From Aaosphaeria pasadenensis (lineage: Eukaryota; Ascomycota; Dothideomycetes; Pleosporales), in assembly GCA_022813625.1 (NCBI GenBank), contig JAKLMB010000031.1:62001-126000 (forward strand): DNA of 64,000 nt, in the 5' to 3' direction. Shown here in pieces: positions 32,676-44,600 of the stretch. Position 1 is the stretch's first letter. Every line of letters begins with the position of its first letter. Below the pieces are notes generated by a model. It saw only the letters and a list, made by a program, of their open reading frames with translations. It made no database searches and was not told where the DNA came from. The position numbers and the translations under genes were made by a program.

Positions 32676-35593
32676 GGCTAGACCAAGGGAGTCCCACAGA
32701 TGAGGTGTCTAGCCTGTAATCCACTGCCCATCTCGCGGAATCATGTAATATAGGAGCATAGACACGGGTCAACCGGGAAGCGCTTGACGCTTCATGGAGA
32801 ACCCACACTTAGGTCGAACGCTTGTAGTGTGATCGAAGTGTCGCTCGGAGTATACAATACCTCATGTAGCTACAGTCGCCCAAGCCAGGTCTCCATTCTA
32901 CCTTAGCCTATCCCATGATGGTTTGCGCTGCGCTGGAAGCGTGAGCAATCTTGGTCTACCTTCAAATAGATGACCATATTCTACAAGCTTTTATCAGTGC
33001 CTCAGATATATGAGAAGAGCATCTCAACATTGTCAGCAGCATTGTCGCCCATGCTAATCACTGCGCGTCAGACGCGGGTTCACGGCAACCCTTGAAAGGT
33101 ATTCCGCAAGGGTCTCGGTCTGCATATACATATGTCTGAGATAGGTCGCGGTATCCACTCTAATATGTGATCGAGTACAGTTTGAACTATCTTTCCACTA
33201 CTGGTAAGCGAGCATCATGCATACTATGTGTGTATAAGCTTCCCTCTTGCAATGACAGTCGAGCTTTAGTGCATAGCACTGCCGGAGTTTCTGTCAGCAA
33301 TAACGAGCAACATGTGGGAACGTATGTTTGACAACGGCACGGGGTCGCGAGAGTTGTCCCTATTGGGATCATTTCGTGATTACCCGAACTGGCCAGTTAT
33401 TCTTGGTGCTTGCCAGTACGTAATTCTACAGGAAAAGTAATCGAGGTGTTTAGAATCTCTTTACTACCAAATTATGTTTATTATTATGGTCAGATGTCAA
33501 TCTATAACAGGTATTTTATGTTTGTTCTATTATTTATCTACCTAACCTAGGCCGTGCCGGACGGTATCAATGCGTACCCGTACTTACCACGCGGTCGGTG
33601 CCGGAGCTCGGGCTTGGTTTGGCCGTTGCACCAAAAGTTTGACTTGACTTCATTCAACAACCCCAATTCCATTCCACCTGGTCCATTCTTGCAGGAACTA
33701 TATCGCCAATATGGGATTCCCCTCTACACCATCTTGAGCGTCAGCCTCCCTTTGGGATCTACATTGATCATAGTCGAACGAGCCAGCGAGCCGGTCGCCT
33801 CGTGTTGCTGTCATGGAAAATCCATGCCTCTTCCTTAATAGGGCTAACGAGCCGCCACAGCCAGCCTTCCGTCTCTCCCCGTCGCACCAGATCTCATCGT
33901 CCGTTGCTCCCAAGGCCCAAAATGAGAAATGTGCACGCCCATACACAAAGATCACTGTAGTACTCCGTACACTATACAGATATTCCATTCACAGACGAGT
34001 ACAAGTGGAAGCAGTCGCCTGGTAATAAGTCATCTTTCGGCCTCCGACCGAGATTAGAGCCATGCACCTGCGGATGAATAGAACACCGCCCCACGGCAAT
34101 CTTTGCCCTCGTTTGGCAACATCGTTCCAAGCAGTTCTGACTTGTGTACTACCGCGTCAAGGGCCAAATCGATCCACTCCGCGGGGCATCGCACTCCCCA
34201 ACATGCGTGAAGCTGAAATGCATTCGCCCTCACCCAACAACAGCGTGTGAACCACAACATTACTTGGACGTCTGGTCGCATGGTAACATGGTCCGAGCAA
34301 GCTCGGCAATTTGAGTGCTGATTACGAGCCGCACTAACGTACCAGCCCGTAACACTGGGCTTTCCGTGAAATGGCGGCTTGCTTATATTGGTCGCTTGTG
34401 TTCGAACCACCATTAACCCAGCCATGGGCCCAGCTTCAGTGCTTTGCTTTCCCGAAGATACGTTTAGCAAGGTCCCAGGCACGTTCCCCCCATGTGTACT
34501 GCGGGGGCCTCTCCGCAACCTTGTGTCTTGCGTGCTAGGCTACGCCTTTGGTTCTAGGGTCCGTCAGGCCAGCCAGCGAGCACTGTCATACATTCCAAGT
34601 ATTATTATTGCCTGGACCTTACTAGTTATTCCGCGTCGTCGTCCTGGAACTGGTCTCCAGCGCAGTCAATTCCACATCGAGGTGAACTAAACCAGTCACA
34701 CGCGTCTCCCCTTCGATAGCCGCATAAAGGCCGTCTCCACGTGGAATCGTGGCACAGCCCGTCTCAATCTGCACCCTGCAATGTTTGCAAAAAAAATTGT
34801 CAGACCCTGTGCAATCCGTGAAATTCGATGACAGAAGATACATACCGCTCGGCAACTGTCCGCACCAATCGCTGCTCACGGGGCGTCTTCTCATATACCC
34901 GATCCGTGAAGGCGCTCGTGCTTCACCACGGTCGCCATCTTGCCTATGTCTGGTCGTAGCGGCAAGCTGACCGGGTGGATGCATGAAGGACCTTTCTTCT
35001 CGACTATAGTCGAATACATGCCCCACTCTTGCACGCTGCTTCCCTGCTTCCCTGCATGTTTCCATCTATGGCGCCGCCATGCGTTGCCGTGTAAGTATGA
35101 CAGCTTTCTGCATAGTTGCGGATCGCTCTCAAGTTGTCGAATATTGCCTTAGAAACGAGCAGTCACGCATTCGTACTCTAGCGCAGCCACTGTTAGCCGC
35201 CCGTGGTATCAGTGGTCGAGCATATGCATTAATTTCTGATAGTTCGTAGGTCTCTATAACCAATGAAGGCAACACTGCAAATGGAGGCCTGTTCACAACC
35301 CGCGCCTGGGCTTGTGCTCCAGGATTTTCCGCCTATGCTACTACTAGTCACAAAGAAAGTGCTGATGATCGATTGATGTTTAAGGCCGAAGTAGCTCGTT
35401 CGTCGTTTACTGGTAGCGAACCGTTGCTATTCACATACACACTATCTCCTCCCTCACAAGGTCGTACCAGTCCTTCTTCTTGAAAGGCGTCCGCTAAGCC
35501 CTCCACCACGTCACTTGCTTTTCCACGCCGTCTTCTTATAACTTCACACCTTTCGGGATCTAGTCTACCGCTGCTGAGCAGCATATCTAGGCC
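32676..35593. other. Gene-poor region, 2.9 kb
   Basis: No supported gene. Open frames on both strands (longest 154 codons, minus, 34054-34518) have no recognisable protein features, and I could not join them across plausible introns. Degraded repeat sequence is possible but I see no clear terminal repeats. Confidence 0.45.
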
Positions 35594-36761
35594 ATGGCTA
35601 CAGAACGAGTTCTTCTGACTGGCGCAGACAGTCTTATTGGATCCCATGTCCTTAACCAACTCCTCTTTCTCTTACCCAGCGTTTCCGTCCGGGCCGTTGT
35701 TGGATCCCGAGAACAGGCACGAATGCTTGCACAGCGATTCCCGCAGGCTTCGAATCGACTGGACTTCACTGTAATTCCCCAACAACACACCTCTGTTCCG
35801 GGCGCGTACGATGAGGCCTTGAGTGACTACTCGCAACCCTTTGATACCGTCATTCACACCGCCATTCCCGAGCCTTTCGAACAAGCGGATTGCTTATCTC
35901 GATTCATCCACCTCCAAACCGTAGACCTCATCAACTTCGTCCGAAATGTAAAGGACGCCGCTCCAGCCGTCAGAAGAGTCGTGATAGTCACATCGTTTTC
36001 ATCCTTCGCGAGATGGCTTGTTGACCCAGGTATGGATGATGATCACCTGGCAAGACGCGATTCCTCAACGAGTGCTACAAAGATCGATACCGACTACATC
36101 CTCGTTACCAGCCAGTCTAGCAGTAGCCTGGTGCATGAGGCACTCTTGAGATGGTTGAATGGATCACCGTCATATTCGTCTCCCGGCCGACAGTTCGACT
36201 TGGTCTCTGTTACCAGCCCGAGTATATATGGTCCCTCTCTTTGCCCATTGGAAAACTCATCAGATTTGGAGGAAGCAAATAGAAGAATCTGGAATATTTG
36301 CTCCAACGATGCTCGGGAAAGAACGTCTTCGCCCCCGTATGGTATTGATTTTTATTCCGACGTAAGGGTATGTTTTCATCCACCTCTTGATTCCACGAGA
36401 GCAAAACTCATCAAAGTTTGCATAGGACCTAGCTCTTGCAAGTGTGCGGGCTACCTCAAGACCGCAAGCAGGTGGCAAGCGTTTCGTTGTCTCCGCTGGA
36501 CAGATGCGGTCGGGTCCCTCAATAGCTACGCTACTGAAAAGCCGATTCCCGGAGCTGGGGAGGCGGATAAGGCCAGAAGCTTCTTCAGAGTCGCAAGATC
36601 CACAGATGGACTCGTCTATGGATGTTATTGATAATCACCTGGCCGCTTCTATGCTCGGAATGACCCATCACCAGTCGGTTGAGGAAACCCTTGTTGACAC
36701 TGCACATCAGATCTTGGAACTCCAACAGCGCAAGGAATGGAAACGAGTCATACAAAGCTAG
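35594..36761 (+). CDS. NAD(P)-dependent epimerase/reductase-like SDR with atypical active site
   Basis: Exons 35594-36367 and 36426-36761, joined in phase 0 across a 58-base intron (GTATGT donor, CATAG acceptor), give 369 residues. The join restores YSDVRDLALASVRA, the DVRD block of extended SDRs of the dihydroflavonol-4-reductase type. The N-terminus RVLLTGADSLIGSHVLNQLL is a Rossmann start, but Ser takes the place of the second Gly in the usual TGxxGxxG. The region where YxxxK should be reads Y168-I-L-V-T-S-Q174, so the Lys appears to be replaced by Gln and the Tyr is shifted. VTSPSIYGPS is the usual substrate-side loop. It may be inactive or may work by other residues. The substrate cannot be predicted. 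It stands alone between two gene-poor stretches. Confidence 0.82.
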
Positions 36762-39700
36762 CTTGTATGACCGATACATATTGTCAAGCACTGTTGATTC
36801 AGTCAGTGACAGCCTTGTGCTAGGATAATCATGGGACCGAACAAGGATCGCCACCGCTCTTGCTTATGGCGGTACTTTTATTCTACACATTACCCTACAA
36901 CACCTTGCCTCACACAGAGTGTTTCTGCTTTCTGGAGGATAGTGAGTGTTCATTGTCGGCATTCGCGTAACTAAGCAGCACCAATGATCGGTGCGCAAGG
37001 AGACTCGCGTGGCAGACGTGGAATCGTCCGTTTACGACAATGCAGGTATCATTGCCGTATACGGGAGCAGAACAACTCTGCATTAAGGCTGTAAGAACGG
37101 CTACCCGAAGAGATGCGCACGTTCGTGCTCGTAGCCTGCGAAGCCGGCACGTATCGTCGAGCGGCTTGCGAATGCCTCCACTCCATGCACATCATGGCAA
37201 CAAGTTGCCGATCAAATCTGTAGCAGCATTGCAACAAAATCCACACGATATTCGAATAAACATATCATAAAGTCTGGGCTCAATTTGCGTCCGTGGGAGT
37301 TGTGCTTGTGAGATTTTCCTGATACTTCTCCATCGCTTCTATATATCTCCACTGAATCTGGTGGACGAGCTGACGTCGAGACAAAATTTTTCCGGCCGGT
37401 AATCTTCCCTCTTGGAGAAGGTGCCACTTCCAATATTACCACTCGGAGAAGTCGAGCATTGACAGCTTGGATAAATATTTCACGGCGACACCGAAGTCCG
37501 TCACGCCCTCAGGCTCAGCAGCCCCGATCATGCTCCGACAATTTTCTAAAAGTCAACCGTTTTGAATTATCAGATGGATGAACATTTTTCTACTCAGGGC
37601 CATTTCACGCGGAAAGTTTTCGCCCGGATGCAATTATCTCGGAAGCAAATCCAGTGCCACAACCGAAGTGTTCCCCAGCGATTTCTGTATACGGGTGATG
37701 GAATTCTTTCCTGAGCGGAGTGCGCGATCTTTTTAGCGATTCACGAGGCAATACGATAGTGAATCCACGAGCTGCAAGTGCTCACAGACAAGCTGAAGTG
37801 GTTCGGGATCATCTTTGACCAGGGAACAATTGGTTGTGAGTAACGGCAATGAGTAGTGGAAGTATTTAGGGCTTCGCAACAAGGAGTTGGCACAGACCTT
37901 TCGCTGAACGATGTCCCGCTCTGGGCGCTCGTATTCAACCGCTGGGTTGTCCATCTATCAATTGCCCGACTGAAATTAGACAATCGTACAATCGCCAGTG
38001 TCATCACAGGTCCCTATCTCGTCAATCGATCACCGTATCATTTCTTGTGTGGGAATAATTAGCTGTTGGAATACCTCTTAGTCGGCACTATTTCACCATC
38101 GCGGACGATGTTTCCGCACATGCAGGGCTAAGTACATTTGTTACGATGCCACTCTATCGTAAATTCGTAACAGACTATTCCAAAAATCTTCCGCCTCGAC
38201 AATCGAGAGTGATGTTACCTTTGCGTTTGACGCGGTGGGAATCCTTAATCACGCACACTTTTTCAAATGCCCAAATCCAGCTTAAGAAGAAAAAAGCTCC
38301 AACAGTATAACCATTATTAGGAATGCCCCATTTCCACCAAGTGAATTAGAGCGATGCTCGTCATTATTGGTACGCCTAATCAAAGGCAGGAATGTATCAA
38401 ACGATAGTGCTTAAGCCACGTTCGTCACACTATCTTGTTTGGCAGCAACACAATCAAGCTGGCTCGTGGATTAATTTTACAGCCATTGCTTACACACAAT
38501 TGACGAGCGTCATATCAACAGAAGATCAGCAAGAATAGGTCAGCCAAAATGCCGGGGATAATGGAGCGCAGTTGGTATCTAGCATCTAATTGTCGTTCTT
38601 AGTCTCGTCGCTGAGTTGGATCTTTTCCATAATCCGATTTCATGGAGCAGATCGTATCACACGCTCTATGCCGCCATTACGAGACGGCTAATGTTCTCTG
38701 CACCGAACATGATGGTAACGGCCCGTAGCGATGCGCTATTCAGGAAGCCGTCCCTAGGCCAGGTCCACTCTTTTCCCGACTTGGCTCGATGGCAAATGCT
38801 CCTTCAAATTGCTGCCTTCCATCATATTCGTAATTCATCAATCACCATCTCCAATGTCAGATTTTGCAGACCCTGAGTGCATGGCACCACACGTGCCGCT
38901 TACGCCCAGCGAAGTCCTATCCCCTATCAGAACCATAAACTCTCTCGCTTCCCCACTCTTCCCCTCACCACCTACCAATGATTCCTGGTGGCGGTTGCTT
39001 ACGTAGATCATTCCGTCCTTGACATATCATTGTATTCAGCCTCACAGTCACAAGGCTTCTGGTTCAAAGGACTCTTGACACGTTGGGTGTGAGACGAGGC
39101 CTCCCCGTCTCGTGACGACAAAAGTCCGGCAACGCATCCATTCGAGATCTTCCCAGCCTTGTCCGTACGAAGCTACGGAGTTGGAAAGCGCACTGCAACC
39201 GATTGTGTCTGGACCTTAGAGATCGACTTCATCGCCCGTCGCAATGGAGAGCCATTGCGCATTAATTTCCATATATCGACGGCCGATCAGGCCCAAGTGA
39301 TGGTGAGGTCTCCAATGAGTGTATCGAACAGAGGGTGCAGAGTAAGGCGCTGTAACGTGCATCTAAGACACCACGCGCAGAACATCAATCGTTCCAATCC
39401 CAGGTCCTGTTCTATTCGTACATTATGCATCTGAGAAGTTCCCCCACATCTATTGGTCAGACTATATACCAGACTCAGACTAACCCTGCCAGATACTCCC
39501 ATGTTCTCACTACGGACTCAGACCCTCTACATCAATCATGCCAAACAATCATGCCATCATTATGAGAACGGTAGAGCCCGCCCGCATTTTGAGGTGGAAG
39601 AACCGTCAAATACAAACCCTTACACCGCACGATAGGTATCCGACCAACTACATCTGTCCGGATCTCATCCCCCCGTTTACCACCTGATCGATAGGCAATC

Positions 39701-41647
39701 CGGTGTACCGCCTCATTGTCAAATCCACGGGAAAATCCAACCTCCATCGTCACGTTTCCTCACCGCTCCTGCCTACCCGCCTGCATACATCCCAGAATCA
39801 AGGTACGCCTAGAACCTACCTCTCACTATTGGGGAGAGAGACTTCTGCAATAAGCCCCGGGCAAGGGAATGCCCAGCTCAGCCTGGTCCAACCGCCTATA
39901 CACAATTCCCACCACCCGAACAGGTATCCCGACTCAACAACCACAGCACGCACGCAACTTACCCATAACCCAACCTCAAAAGCAACAAAACACCCTTCGG
40001 AAGGATTCATGCTTTCCAAGATCCCGGGTTCCAACTGGCCGAGCACAGTACATGCTTGTAGATCTCCCCCTTCCCCTTAGGCTCCCATCCTCTCGTCCTG
40101 ACTGGGAAGTCATTCGCATGCTGCCGCATAGTGGAGGATAGAGAGGATGAACTTGAATGAGGGCGGCCGCTGTCATCCGACCGCGGCCGCCCTACCCTCG
40201 TCTCGCCTCGCGTGCGGGTCCCGCAGGTAATGTGTGCAACTTCTGCCTGCATTGTAGAGTCAGTCATTTATGCATTCTCGCACGTGTTTGATGTCTGTCT
40301 GTCGAAAGTCCGAAGTGTGTCTCCCATGCAGTTCCGCACTGCACCACACCGCATGCATGCAGCCATTTCCTATCTGGAGAGGCAGGTATAGCGGAATTTT
40401 GAGCGGAATTTAAAGCAATTGCATGCTATGGTGTGGTGTGGTACGATAGACAGCTGGCATGGGACAAATCATTTGCATGCCTGGGTGAGCGGCTTGGTCG
40501 TTTCCGTCGGGTGTCTGTGGTTCGTCATTCGTTCGAGGCTGGCTTCGTTGCTTATGCTTTGCAGCCGTACCAGCAGCAACAGACATACCCATGAGATAGA
40601 CCCGTCAATCTGATCGCCAATACCAGCCTATAACTGAGAGTATTATGAATTTGTTTTTCGAGAAACGATCAATGCAATAGACAGACCACCCATAACTCGA
40701 ATCAATAGCATGCAAGATTTCATCACGTATTTTCTTTCTCGTTTCTATTTTTAGCACACATATTCTCGGAATTGTATACGGCTTTTGTGGCGTCTGCAGT
40801 GGTGGTGCTGAGGGGTGAAGATAGAGGCGCCATCTGCCGTGTTCCTACACCACTTTTGATGCTGCTCGCCTTTGGGGCCCTTGTATGCCCGACACAAATA
40901 CACACAACTTAGCCAAAAGGCGTGCGGGTGGGAGATTTGGCCGAAAGTATGTATTGCTCGTTGAGCCGTTATTGGTGCATGGCTATGTGATTGTTGTGTT
41001 TTGGGGTTCGATTTGTGGCGGTGGGTGGGGGAGAAGCGCTAGCCGAACGATGGCTTGGGGATGGGTGAGACCTATTTACTTGGTGGCTGCAGGGGTGGAG
41101 TTTACATGGAGATAGTGTTCTGAAAAGAGGTAAAGGTCGTTATAGAAAGGATATAGAATGCCTGCAGGATTTTGAAGGACTGGCGGGTGCCTTGTGTGTA
41201 GGATGTGAGACATGGTATCATTGGACTCTGGAGGTAGGATACATGTATTGATAACGTGCTGGCAATGATGCCCAAAGACTAACCTGTGGCAAGTTCACGA
41301 TATGCACTTCCATTGGACAAGGGCACGTTGATTGTGTGCTTGTAGGATACTTCCACCTCTTGTGTGTACCAAGGCAGTCATGTTCACATTCATACCAGCT
41401 CGTAAAGGAACGTACCATGATAATGTAGGAGTATGGGCTCATATACTTTTCTAAATCGTACTCGTATCAGACTTTTATAAACAAATTCCGTTCAAGACAT
41501 CCCCAACTCAACTCATTGTTCCGAAAAGAATTCGCCGAAGACTCCGCTTAAGATGCCATACAATCACAATCGGATATTATGCTGACCCAACGATATCCGC
41601 GAAAATGAAATAAAAACTTAGACCACTCCATGAATGGAAACCATGAC
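36762..41647. other. Gene-poor region, 4.9 kb
   Basis: The longest gene-free stretch in the window lies between the convergent SDR and RPA190 genes. No frame has convincing protein features. The only structured element I can point to is the GC-rich inverted repeat at 40160-40193. Decayed mobile DNA is a reasonable suspicion, but I could not identify terminal repeats or transposase remains. Confidence 0.45.
40160..40193. repeat. GC-rich perfect inverted repeat (hairpin)
   Basis: AGGGCGGCCGC at 40160-40170 is the exact reverse complement of 40183-40193, with a 12-base loop. Each arm contains GCGGCCGC. No gene flanks it closely. Confidence 0.85.
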
Positions 41648-44600
41648 TTAAGCATCAACATCCATAGCCTCTCCCGCAACATCCTCAACCAGAGGATCTG
41701 TGACCTTGACAGGCGCAAGAACGTCGAAGCTGCCAGTTCCGGTGACGCCCAAACGGCCTACAACGATACGTGCACTTGGGTTTCGGAGATCATCCCAGTC
41801 CTTCTCCAGAACAGCGTCTCGTAAGAAGCCTACTGTTGTCTCAAAACTCATTTTCATGAAAGGACTAACATTGCTCTTCATAAGGCCGTTGCGATTGAAG
41901 GCAGAGAAACCTCCTCCCTTAGTCATAGCATCGGCTATCAAGCTAAGATGACGGTTGTCGACGGAGATACCGTGACCCGAGAAGACGGCGTGCATTTCGC
42001 GGACGATAGTGGCACGGCAAGCTTCTACACCGTACAGTCTCAACATGAGAGCGATATCGTTGGTGAACAGACGATTCGTATCGACGATGTGGGGATAATC
42101 CTGCATGGCGACGAGATTGGCACCTTCAGTGATGATTCCCGTTACTTTCTTGACTTCTTCGCCCGTAACGGGATCTGGAACCTTCTCGGTCGTCACTTGT
42201 GCACTCTTGATACCAGGAATAACATGAATCGTGGCGAATTCGGCGGTTGCTTCGACGTGGTTGAGCATAAGGACCTTGGGTGCTTCTGCCGGGTACTCTA
42301 GATAAATCTCGCAGAAGCCACCGGCCTTGTCGTCGAATCGGAAATCGTACACGTCGCCGCATGCTTTAAGAATACGATCGCGACGGATATCGGAGGCTTC
42401 CTCGCGCGCTACGACGGTCTCCTCGTCCTCAGAATCTGAGTCTTGGTCAGGGGACGCAGCACGGGAGGGCTTAGGACTGCCTCCGTAGGTCTCGTCTTCC
42501 TCGTCTGAACCCTCGGTTCGAATGCGGTCGATGATTTGTTCCTCGTCCTCATCCGGTGCTTCAAACTCAACACTTTCGGCCCGACGGCCACGCTGTTTGG
42601 CGTTCGTAGCGTCGCCATCGTCGTCACCGTCATCGCTTTCGTCGTCGTCCCGCCCGCCTTCATTGTCAGCAGCCCGGGTGGTTGCTTGTTCAATTGTTCC
42701 CGATGATTGTCCAACTTGAGGCACAGAGGCTGATGATGCGGTCGAGAGAGATCTGTTAGCTTGTTGCTTCTTCAAATCTGCTCGGATGACCTTATGCAGT
42801 CGAGGGCAAAACTTCTTCTCCAAAGACTCAGCGACGTCTCGGACTTTGATGGCATACTCTGCAGTATACTCTTTCGCGGGATAGAAGTCCATGCGGATCT
42901 TGAACTTCCTTGCCTGCTGAATCGCTGTACCCTGGCCTAGCTCTTCAGTGATCGTGACTTTGTCCAGTACGGATGAAAGAGGAAGGCGACTGATACTCTT
43001 CGCAAACTTTTCGCAGTCCGCTATTGACAACTCTTCTCTAGGGTACAATTGCATGCTTGGAGTCGAAATCTTTGCACTAGCAGTCATCACGATTTCTCGT
43101 AGACGAGGAATACCAAGTGTGACGTTCTTGGCGGAGTGACCAGCTAAATGGAAGGTGTTCAACGTCATCTGGGTAGAGGGCTCTCCGATGGACTGCCCAG
43201 CAACAACTCCGACGGCCTCGCCCGGCTCAACAAGCGAACGTAGGTACTTCATGTCAAGTAGGGAATCAAAGGTCTTCTTAAGGACATAGCCGGTCGTGTC
43301 GGACTTCTTCTTCTTGAGAATGCTATCGGGGTTTTTATCAAGATACTGTTGAACATTAGTGTGATATCTTGTGCCTGATTGAACTGCAAACATACCTCTT
43401 TCTTAGCAGCGAAAAACTTCTCTGAAGTAGCACCGCAGTGGCGGCCAGGATTAAAGACGGCGAGAGATGGATCCATTGCAGCAACATCGCCAGTCTTGCG
43501 GACCTTCTTGTGAGCTGCCTTGGTATGCTCAACAGCCTCGGCGCTCTGCACTTCAGAATAGGCCTCCACCACGTTAAGAGAATTGAAGGTGGACATGAAG
43601 TTCTCAGCCTGGAACTTGAAGTCATTGAGATACTTTTGCTTCGTGATGTCGAGTCCGTCTTCTCCGTAGAGAAATTGTACCATGGAGCCATCCGAGTCTC
43701 TCACTGACGTGTCATACTCGACGCGCAAACCCTCAACACCCTTGATGATACAGCGTTGGAGATAGCCGGAACGCGACGTCTTGACGGCAGTATCAATGAG
43801 ACCTTCTCTGCCACCCATAGTATGGAAGTAGTACTCCTGCGGGCGGATTCCAGTCAAGAAACGGTTAACGACGTATCCACTGGCTCGAACGCTCGTCTCA
43901 TATGGCTTGAAACAAGGCAAAGTCTTTCCACTAATCATGACAGGCACACGTCTGCCTTCCAAAACCTGTTGACCAAGATTGCAAGAGATCTGGTTGGCAT
44001 TGACCATACTTCCCTTTGCACCAGAGCTTGTCATGGCCTGCATTTGGTTCTTGGGGAATAGCTTGATCAATTGATTTGGTAGACAAGCGGACGTAACGGA
44101 GGAAGAAATCGGGGCGGTAGCACTGTTGGAGAGCATATCGAGACCATGCTGTTTAGTGTCGTCTCTAAGAACACGCTCAAGACGTTTTCGTAGTTCCGCA
44201 CTTTTTTCGTCGATAGTCTTGGGATCGAGGGAGACGTATTTGGCAGCAACCTCAAATCCGACTTTCTCTGCTTCTTGCAAATGCTTGAGACGTGCTTCAT
44301 CTCCTTCCTTGGTCAGAATCAGATCTTCAACACCGCAGGAAAAGGCCCGCATATGCAGTAATTTCGTTAGCAAACGACCGATGACACTGAGAACCCGTCC
44401 GGCAACGGTATGCCCATAGGCCTCGTAAACACCATTGATCAGACCACCTCCGGCAGGTCCAATCTGTGCCTTATCCAGGATACCGCACAAGAATTCGCTG
44501 TCTTTGATGATCACCTCGCCTTCCTCGGATTTATCACCCCACAAGCTTGCCTTAGTCTGAGATTTGGAAGTCAACGTGAGACCTGGATAGTCTGCAGGCT

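Noticed and set aside
34395..34425. tRNA T-loop-like GTTCGAAC string
   Set aside because: No matching acceptor, D or anticodon arms could be folded around it on either strand.
34054..34518. Minus-strand frame of 154 codons in the gene-poor region
   Set aside because: It has no domain, signal or repeat features and no neighbouring exons to join.
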